NCBI GenBank assembly: GCA_016290335.1
Contig: JAEETM010000021.1
Span: 1-48,836, forward strand
Origin: Treponema sp.
GTDB lineage: Bacteria; Spirochaetota; Spirochaetia; Treponematales; Treponemataceae
Reading direction: 5' to 3'
DNA: 48,836 nt
Shown: piece after piece, positions 43,226 through 48,836 of the stretch
How the letters are laid out: the number at the start of each line of letters is the position of its first letter
Numbering within the stretch: the stretch's first letter is position 1
Position numbers and translations under genes: made by a program
Notes under the pieces: model-generated
Seen by the model: only the letters and a program-made list of their open reading frames with translations
Database searches by the model: none
Told to the model about the DNA's origin: nothing

Positions 43226-43860
43226 TATTCTTCCTCCGAAGTTTCAGTTGCATCTGTAACAGTTTTACTGTCTGCCACATAATTTTGCACGACTTCTTTA
43301 GCAGCCTTTTTGATATTTACAGACGTAATCACAACCCCGCACAATATGGCTGCAAGAATAATCCAGAAGGACTGAACCTTAAAGAAATAAACGAGCGTAA
43401 ACGATATGAGCATAAGAAGCACATGCAATGGTTTCTTAATCGTCTTTTTTGCAAACTTTACTATTACCGAGGTAAACAAAGCGGCTACTGCAACATTTAT
43501 TCCACGTAGAGCCTTTTGTACCATAGGATATTCATCTATTGAGTTTATTAGCCCTGCCAGTATTGTAATTATGATGATGGACGGACTTACCATTCCAAGA
43601 GTTGCAACTATTCCGCCAAGAATGCCCAGCTGATTGTAGCCGACAAAGGTTGAAACATTAACCGCAATCATACCCGGCGTACTCTGCCCTACTGCATAAT
43701 AATCAATTAAATCTTCTTCGGTCATCCAGTGCTTTTTGTCTATAAGCTCTTTCTGCATCATAGGCATCATTGCCAGACCGCCGCCAATTGTAAAGGCTCC
43801 AATTTTTACGAACGTAAAATACAAATCTAAAAAACGTTTTAGTTTTGATTGCTTTTCCAT
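43225..43860 (-). CDS. Chromate transporter family, N-terminal half of a split pair
   Basis: 211 residues, paralogous to its downstream partner: IGAFTIGGGLAMMPMMQKEL and GQSTPGMIAVNVSTFVGY are the ChrA signatures, with about five to six hydrophobic segments. The C-terminus is a charged cytoplasmic tail (DSKTVTDATETSEEE) that the partner lacks. The two genes together equal one long-chain transporter. The preceding kinase gene is 51 nt upstream on the same strand, with a palindrome between them, so co-transcription is possible but not certain. Confidence 0.9.
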   Translation of the reverse strand: MEKQSKLKRFLDLYFTFVKIGAFTIGGGLAMMPMMQKELIDKKHWMTEEDLIDYYAVGQSTPGMIAVNVSTFVGYNQLGILGGIVATLGMVSPSIIIITILAGLINSIDEYPMVQKALRGINVAVAALFTSVIVKFAKKTIKKPLHVLLMLISFTLVYFFKVQSFWIILAAILCGVVITSVNIKKAAKEVVQNYVADSKTVTDATETSEEE

Positions 43861-43880
43861 TTTTATTCCTTAATATATAG

Positions 43881-43908
43881 ATTATCGGTTCAAGCCCGAT
43901 AATGACAT
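43881..43908 (+). repeat. REP-like palindrome, copy 4
   Basis: ATTATCGG (43881-43888) pairs perfectly with CCGATAAT (43896-43903) across TTCAAGC and is followed by GACAT, matching the form of the copies at 31467 and 36598. It fills the gap between the kinase and transporter genes. Confidence 0.7.
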
Positions 43909-43911
43909 TGT

Positions 43912-45987
43912 TTATATTGCAAGTGTGACTTTTACGCAAGTTCCTTTTGGTTTATTCGGCTTTATTTCAAAAGTTGCGCCAATCTGGTTTGCCCGGTATT
44001 GCATGGAGTTTAAGCCCAGGCCCCTGATTATTTCCGAATCCATTTTTGGAATACCGCAGCCATCATCTGCAATTGTCACAATCACTTTCCTGCCGCTCTG
44101 CTCCACGCTTACAATAACCTTCTGAGCCTGTGAATGCTTCATAACATTATGCAGCGCTTCCTGAATTATTCTGAAGATATTTAGCCTTGTCCGCTTATCA
44201 AAAGAAACCTCATCGTCCACCGCCCACTTATACTCACACTTTATTCCCGACTGTTTTTCAAAGGAATTACAGAGGTTACTCAAGCTGTGGTCCATACCAA
44301 GACTTTCAAGTTCTACCGGGTAGGAATTGTGCGCATACTGCCTTGTTGTCTGAAGAGTATCGCTTATAAGTTGAGCAAGTTCAACCATCTGGTCTTTTTG
44401 CACAGGCTTTTCCTGATTCGAATAACTTCTGCAAAGCATGGAAATACCTGCAAGCCGCTGACAGATATCATCGTGCAAATCGTTACTGAACCGCTTGCGT
44501 TCAATTTCTGTTATGCGCAGAACTTCTGCTTCTACCTGCATTCTGCTGTTGTTTGCTTCTACAAGTTCCTTAGTACGTTTTTCTACTTCGCGCTCCAGAT
44601 ATTCAGAACGACGGCTTAATTCCTGCGAAACAATAATTCTGTTTAAGGTTTGCGCAATGTTTATAGAAATTGATGAAAGATACGGAAGAACATCGACAAG
44701 AGAATCATAAAGAACACAGCCTATAAAATCAGTACCAAGATACAGGAATTTTAAAACGAGTGATTTAGGATGATTTTCGTCATAATTAAGATACTTGTTA
44801 TAAAACTCACCAAGAGAACTTGCCCTGTTACCGTCAAACTCATAGAAAAATCTGCCGTTGCGCCTTACATACACAGGCTGAATTGGAGATTCAAAGGTTT
44901 TTAAACCGTCAGAAGAATGTTCTATAAAGTTTAAAATACAGAAGTTTTCAACTCCAAGCTGTTCCATATGCGAATTAACTATCTGCTTAAGCCCGCTTTC
45001 ATTTTCACCATAGTTTAATTCCTGTCCTATATGGCCAACCATTCGCAAAAGCTGCTCTGAACGGATGTAATTTGCCTGCATCTGTTCTACAAAGCTTTTA
45101 GAATCCTGCAAATTACCATCTCCATAACCGTGATTACAGCCACAGGATTCTCGGATAAGCAGCTTTGAATTAAGATAGATTTCTTCATCAACTTTTTTAC
45201 CGTTAAGCAGATTCAGAATTGTATTTACGGCTTCAAATCCAATTTCTTCAAGAGGCTGCCTGATTGTAGTAAGAGACGGGATTTCAAAACGACAGCGCGG
45301 AATATCATCAAAACCAGTAACGGCACATTGTTTAATTGCAGGATTGTCCCTGTTCATTTTAAAGAACTTGTAAACTCCGATTGCCATATTATCATTTGCA
45401 CAAAATATTACATCGGGTGACTTACCGGGATTCTGTTCATAGTACATATTCATTACCATGATGGCACCGCGTTCCGTAAACCATCCGCGCATAACCTTAT
45501 AATTTAGCTCCGGAAGCTTCTGTTTATACTCATTCATTGCCTGAATGAACTTTTCCTCGCGGATTATTGCATCGTGATGATTGGGAGTACCACTTATGAA
45601 CAGGAAGCTTCTGTAATTATGAACCTTGATAAGATGATCTACCATTTCCTGTATTGATTTTTCTGTATCTACAAGGAGGGATGGAATGCCTTCTATTTTT
45701 TGTCCGATTGAAACAACAGGCAGATTTCCCCAGATTCTGCGTATATCTTCTGCTTTTGTAATTTTATTATTATCTTCAACAACAGACGTAAGAAGAATAA
45801 TGCCGTCAAGATTAAAAAAGTTCTTTTTTGGAAAGCTTGCAGTAAAAGAATCTTTAGCAAAGCCGCTGTTTTCCTGCTGAAGACAAATCAAATCTATTCC
45901 CAACTCGGAAACTCTTTCTTTTATTCCCTTGTAAATGGATGTCTGATATTCCTCATCAAGAATATTTAAAAGTAATCCTATACGCAT
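43912..45987 (-). CDS. Cytoplasmic sensor histidine kinase with a LacI-type sugar-binding domain
   Basis: 691 residues with no signal peptide and no membrane helix. Residues 1-285 form a LacI/periplasmic-binding-protein type 1 sensor without the DNA-binding head: MRIGLLLNILDEEYQTSIYKG, VIFCANDNMAIGVYKFFK, AVTGFDDIP and the closing RESCGC. Residues about 305-450 look like a GAF-type module, then a coiled coil (about 450-490), a HisKA_3 dimerisation box (ERKRFSNDLHDDICQRL, phospho-acceptor His505) and a HATPase_c domain with N-box IFRIIQEALHNVMKHSQA and G-boxes DDGCGIP and GLGLNSM. It probably binds a cytoplasmic sugar or metabolite and phosphorylates the divergent response regulator 46 bp away. 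The -10 box TATAAT ends 6 nt before the ATG, so the mRNA appears leaderless. Confidence 0.93.
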   Translation of the reverse strand: MRIGLLLNILDEEYQTSIYKGIKERVSELGIDLICLQQENSGFAKDSFTASFPKKNFFNLDGIILLTSVVEDNNKITKAEDIRRIWGNLPVVSIGQKIEGIPSLLVDTEKSIQEMVDHLIKVHNYRSFLFISGTPNHHDAIIREEKFIQAMNEYKQKLPELNYKVMRGWFTERGAIMVMNMYYEQNPGKSPDVIFCANDNMAIGVYKFFKMNRDNPAIKQCAVTGFDDIPRCRFEIPSLTTIRQPLEEIGFEAVNTILNLLNGKKVDEEIYLNSKLLIRESCGCNHGYGDGNLQDSKSFVEQMQANYIRSEQLLRMVGHIGQELNYGENESGLKQIVNSHMEQLGVENFCILNFIEHSSDGLKTFESPIQPVYVRRNGRFFYEFDGNRASSLGEFYNKYLNYDENHPKSLVLKFLYLGTDFIGCVLYDSLVDVLPYLSSISINIAQTLNRIIVSQELSRRSEYLEREVEKRTKELVEANNSRMQVEAEVLRITEIERKRFSNDLHDDICQRLAGISMLCRSYSNQEKPVQKDQMVELAQLISDTLQTTRQYAHNSYPVELESLGMDHSLSNLCNSFEKQSGIKCEYKWAVDDEVSFDKRTRLNIFRIIQEALHNVMKHSQAQKVIVSVEQSGRKVIVTIADDGCGIPKMDSEIIRGLGLNSMQYRANQIGATFEIKPNKPKGTCVKVTLAI

Positions 45988-45993
45988 ATTTTT

Positions 45994-46026
45994 ATTATAC
46001 TATTAATTTAATTTTTGTGATATTAT
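45994..46026. promoter_or_regulatory. Divergent two-component promoter region with two leaderless starts
   Basis: The 46-bp gap holds TATAAT on minus (45994-45999, 6 nt before the kinase ATG) and TATTAT on plus (46021-46026, preceded by TGA, an extended -10, 7 nt before the regulator ATG). Neither gene has a Shine-Dalgarno. The two promoters overlap back to back, allowing shared control. Confidence 0.6.
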
Positions 46027-46033
46027 ATTAGAT

Positions 46034-46696
46034 ATGGAATATTCAGTTATTATTATAGATGATCACCCTTTGTTTAGTCGCGGACTTTCTCAATTAATTG
46101 AAACACAGAAATCTTACAAAGTTGTAGGCATGGCTAAAAACAGAATAGAAGCCATTGAAATGCTGAATGCAATCAAACCTAAGCTTGCCATTGTTGATTT
46201 GAACCTTGGACAGGAAGACGGGCTTGAACTTATAAAAGACATTCTTGTAACTCAGCCGAGCACAAAGGTTCTTGTTCTTTCCATGCATGATGAACGTTTT
46301 TATGCAGAACGAGCTTTGAAAGCTGGAGCCAGAGGCTACATTATGAAGGAAGAAGCCGAAGCTCAGGTTATAAATGCTATTCAGACTGTTATGAACGGCG
46401 AGATTTATTTAAGCGAAAACGAAAGAAAGAGGATTAAGGAGCTTTCCAAAAATGATAAAGATGGAAGCAGCGGAGAACCTTTTGATTTGATTTCCCTTCT
46501 TTCCGACAGACAGCTGCAGATTTTTACATTGATTGGTAAAGGTTTGGGAACTGTAGAAATTGCGAACAAACTGAATCTCAGCATTAAGACGATTGATACA
46601 CATAAAGAGAATATAAAGCTTAAGCTGCACTGCGGGTCTTCTGCGGAGCTGAGGCAGATGGCGATAGAATGGACTGCGAAGGCCTTTGCTGGATGA
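46034..46696 (+). CDS. NarL/FixJ-family response regulator
   Basis: 220 residues. Receiver domain about 1-125 with the acidic pair Asp9-Asp10, phospho-acceptor Asp55 (AIVDLNLGQ), Ser83 (VLVLSMHD) and Lys105 (GYIMKE). A charged linker leads to a LuxR-type helix-turn-helix at about 150-212 (LSDRQLQIFTLIGKGLGTVEIA then KTIDTHKENIKLKL). Divergent from and surely the partner of the LacI-type kinase, given the HisKA_3 class of that kinase. Its targets are unknown; malQ next door is a candidate. Its last seven codons lie inside copy 3 of the two-hairpin element. Confidence 0.95.
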   Translation: MEYSVIIIDDHPLFSRGLSQLIETQKSYKVVGMAKNRIEAIEMLNAIKPKLAIVDLNLGQEDGLELIKDILVTQPSTKVLVLSMHDERFYAERALKAGARGYIMKEEAEAQVINAIQTVMNGEIYLSENERKRIKELSKNDKDGSSGEPFDLISLLSDRQLQIFTLIGKGLGTVEIANKLNLSIKTIDTHKENIKLKLHCGSSAELRQMAIEWTAKAFAG

Positions 46697-46747
46697 TTGC
46701 TGTGAACTAATTCCGCCTTCGCACGCAGTTTTGCGGAGCAAAACTGC
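46676..46747 (+). repeat. Two-hairpin intergenic element, copy 3 (overlaps the regulator stop)
   Basis: Stem 1 is GCGAAGGC (46676-46683) pairing with GCCTTCGC (46715-46722) across 31 nt, extendable by one T-A pair. After 2 nt, stem 2 is GCAGTTTTGC (46725-46734) pairing with GCAAAACTGC (46738-46747) across GGA. A further small hairpin, GCACTG/CAGTGC, follows at 46748-46762. The 5' arm lies within the regulator coding sequence. The 95-bp gap to malQ contains nothing else visible. Confidence 0.75.
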
Positions 46748-46791
46748 GCACTGTTACAGTGCATAAAGGTCCTTGCGGTGTGATAAAATAA

Positions 46792-48372
46792 TTAGTTGCG
46801 GCCGAAAAGAGTGGAGATGAAAGCTAGGTGAGAGGCGGAGGCTTTCTTTAGGTCGGACTTGTTCATACGCCAGGACCAGTTGGCGCCGGTGGTGGAAGGA
46901 GTGTTCATTCGGCCTTCGTTGCCTGTTCCAAGCAAATCCTGCATAGGAATTACCGCATAAACCGCACTGGAAGCAATTACACAACTAATCATTTCGCGGC
47001 GTAACGTACCGTTCTGTACAAGCTTTTTGGCCTGTGCCAGAGACAATTCTTTTCTTTCTACATACTGAGCAACTGTTACAAGCAGTTCATCATCACAATT
47101 TTCAAGCCAGCCCTGCAGGGTATCATTATCATGAGTTCCTGTGTAGGCAACACATTCATTTGTTGTGAACATGTGAGGCATAAAATAATTTGTCATGCCG
47201 TTATTTTTTATTTCATCATTACTGAATGCAAACTGCAGGACCTTCATTCCAGGGAAACCGCAATCATCACGAAGCTTACTAACCTCTTCTGTTATAACAC
47301 CCAAATCTTCAGCAATAACAGGAATGTCCCCAAGTGATTTTTTTATTGCCTTGAACAAATCAATTCCAGGGCCTTTTATCCATTTACCGTTTATAGCAGT
47401 TTTTTCACCATAAGGAACAGACCAATATGCTTCAAAACCACGGAAATGGTCTATTCTGAGTACATCTGTAAGTTCAAGAACACGTTTAATGCGCTGAATC
47501 CACCATTTATAACCGGTACTTTTCATTGCACCCCAGTCATAAAGAGGATTTCCCCACAATTGTCCGTCGGCACAGAAATAATCAGGCGGAACACCTGCAA
47601 CGCAGAGAGGTTTTCCTGAATCATCAAGCTGGAAAAGCTTCTGGTTAGCCCAAACATCGGCACTATCCGGAGCTACGAAGATTGGAATATCACCGATAAG
47701 CTTTATTTTTTCATCAGCAGCGTAAGACTTAAGCTCATTCCACTGCCAGTCAAAGAAAAACTGAATTATTTTAATAGCTTCAATTTCTGCTTTATGTTCA
47801 TTTTGCCAGTCTTTTAATGCCTGCTCTTCGTGGCAGCCAAGTTCCTTTGGCCAGTAAACATTCCACATAGAAGACGGAGCCTGCTCTTCGGCAGCTTTTT
47901 TATCGTAAACCTGCTTAATGCTCATAAAAAGCGAATAATCATTAAGCCAGCCAGCTTTTGCCTTACAGAAAGCTTTATAGGCGGCTTTATCTTCTGGGCT
48001 GGCATTTTCTGCAAAATATTCTGCACATTTTTTCAGCACAGGCATTTTCCACCAGACAACCGAGCCAAAATCAACGTTACCGGTATTTTTTATATAGTCA
48101 GGAGGAAGAATATCCTTGCGGTTAGCCCACCCCTTTTGAACCAGCAAATCTAAATCAATTATAAGGGGATTTCCAGCAAAGGTTGAAAAAGAGGCATAGG
48201 GAGAGTCACCGTAACCTGTAGGACCAAGCGGTAAAACCTGCCACAAAGACTGACCCGCCTGAGCAAGCCAGTCAACAAAATCATAAGCATATTTTCCAAG
48301 TGTTCCGATTCCGGGAGTTCCTGGCAAGGATGTAGGATGAAGCAGAACACCACTTCTTCTTGTAAATTTCAT
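46792..48372 (-). CDS. malQ: 4-alpha-glucanotransferase (amylomaltase)
   Basis: 526 residues, normal length for GH77. It transfers alpha-1,4-glucan segments between maltodextrins, in glycogen or starch use. Visible sites: the N-terminal RRSGVLLHPTSLPG and LGPTGYGDSPYASFS segments; RIDHFRGFEAYW with nucleophile Asp308; VIAEDLG with acid/base Glu355; and YTGTHDNDTLQGW with Asp415. A weak AGAGAA precedes the ATG. It is monocistronic here, convergent with the response regulator gene. Cytoplasmic. Confidence 0.96.
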   Translation of the reverse strand: MKFTRRSGVLLHPTSLPGTPGIGTLGKYAYDFVDWLAQAGQSLWQVLPLGPTGYGDSPYASFSTFAGNPLIIDLDLLVQKGWANRKDILPPDYIKNTGNVDFGSVVWWKMPVLKKCAEYFAENASPEDKAAYKAFCKAKAGWLNDYSLFMSIKQVYDKKAAEEQAPSSMWNVYWPKELGCHEEQALKDWQNEHKAEIEAIKIIQFFFDWQWNELKSYAADEKIKLIGDIPIFVAPDSADVWANQKLFQLDDSGKPLCVAGVPPDYFCADGQLWGNPLYDWGAMKSTGYKWWIQRIKRVLELTDVLRIDHFRGFEAYWSVPYGEKTAINGKWIKGPGIDLFKAIKKSLGDIPVIAEDLGVITEEVSKLRDDCGFPGMKVLQFAFSNDEIKNNGMTNYFMPHMFTTNECVAYTGTHDNDTLQGWLENCDDELLVTVAQYVERKELSLAQAKKLVQNGTLRREMISCVIASSAVYAVIPMQDLLGTGNEGRMNTPSTTGANWSWRMNKSDLKKASASHLAFISTLFGRN

Positions 48373-48458
48373 ATTCTCTGTTCTACCACATATTGGCGAT
48401 TTTTACTATAAATTCACGTTATATTTCCATTTTTTTTACAATCCACGATTATTTAATG

Positions 48459-48464
48459 TATAAT
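48459..48464 (+). promoter_or_regulatory. -10 box of the gene at the right edge
   Basis: TGTATAAT (hexamer 48459-48464) with TTTACA 18 nt upstream (48435-48440). The ATG at 48470 lies 5 nt after the hexamer, so this mRNA also looks leaderless. Confidence 0.5.
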
Positions 48465-48469
48465 AAAAT

Positions 48470-48836
48470 ATGGTGATATTTTTCATAACTTTCCAGCCTG
48501 AAATCTGTCACATCATAGCCGACCACTTAAAAGACCACAGTTGCTGGGTTTTCGATGGGTTTGATAACGCAATCGGTGTAATGCAAAATCTTATAAACCT
48601 TCCTGATTTACTCGTACTTGATTATACAATGCACAATCATGAGATTTTTGATATTAACGAGTTTATGGACCTTGTAAAAAGGCGTATTCCAAAGATTTAT
48701 TATAATGACCCCTGTATAGTTGCAGGCACACGCGCCGTTCACTGGAAGTTTTTGATTGAAAACGGGCATGGTTTTAAAAGAGACATTGATCCTGATATTT
48801 ACATGGATGTATTTAAAAGAATTGAAGAAGTTATTG
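48470..48836 (+). CDS. Unrecognised protein, receiver-like fold, 3' end outside window
   Basis: The first 122 codons of an open frame: MVIFFITFQPEICHIIADHL at the start, then LPDLLVLDYTMHN, which resembles the beta3 strand and phospho-Asp loop of a response-regulator receiver, and RRIPKIYYNDPC. The usual acidic pair near residues 8-10 is missing (FQPEI instead), so it may be a degenerate receiver or an unrelated alpha/beta domain. No signal peptide. The start was chosen because it follows a -10 box directly and no earlier in-frame start has support. Confidence 0.6.
   Translation, partial: MVIFFITFQPEICHIIADHLKDHSCWVFDGFDNAIGVMQNLINLPDLLVLDYTMHNHEIFDINEFMDLVKRRIPKIYYNDPCIVAGTRAVHWKFLIENGHGFKRDIDPDIYMDVFKRIEEVI

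Overview
The window looks like a piece of a low-GC spirochaete chromosome, most likely a gut or rumen Treponema. Reasons: four lipoproteins with relaxed F/L-x-S-C lipoboxes, a fructose-bisphosphate aldolase and two-component proteins of spirochaetal type, AT-rich promoters with a TG directly in front of the -10 box, and no rRNA, tRNA, phage or insertion sequence. The organism call is an inference from content; no marker gene was available.

Layout. (1) 1-29260, minus strand: one operon of three genes. A 641-residue beta-barrel / degenerate transglutaminase / TPR protein is followed 8 nt later by an 850-residue beta-barrel / transglutaminase-like protein with an intact Cys-His pair. That gene overlaps by ATGA a giant lipoprotein gene that stays open for 8,259 codons and runs off the left edge. 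The giant protein is built from five tandem units of about 1,100-1,350 residues followed by an array of short Ig-like repeats. (2) 29261-30357: a divergent PilZ-like gene (possible cyclic-di-GMP receptor) shares the control region of the giant operon. (3) 30457-34090: central sugar and nucleoside metabolism: class II aldolase on plus; deoD, a sugar nucleotidyltransferase and mannose-6-phosphate isomerase as an operon on minus. (4) 34185-39950: three lipoproteins on minus, one with Big_2-type Ig folds and two sharing a small beta-rich module. (5) 40174-48836: an Rpn-family nuclease, an NfeD/SPFH membrane pair, a split chromate transporter, a divergent two-component pair whose kinase carries a LacI-type sugar-binding sensor and no membrane segment, 4-alpha-glucanotransferase, and the start of an unrecognised gene.

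How it may work together. The giant operon plus the PilZ gene resembles in logic (not in sequence family) the Lap adhesin system: a huge surface repeat protein, a transglutaminase-fold enzyme that could cleave or cross-link it, and a cyclic-di-GMP reader next door. This is the best candidate for an undescribed system here. It is an inference from domain content and gene order.

Non-coding structure worth attention: three copies of an approximately 72-bp two-hairpin element (8-bp stem, 31-nt loop, 2-nt gap, 10-bp stem) with compensatory changes, each lying between convergent genes in the sense orientation of one of them; REP-like palindromes in three gaps, one of them an inverted pair; phased A-tracts upstream of nfeD; and a set of genes whose -10 box lies 5-8 nt before the ATG, implying leaderless mRNAs.
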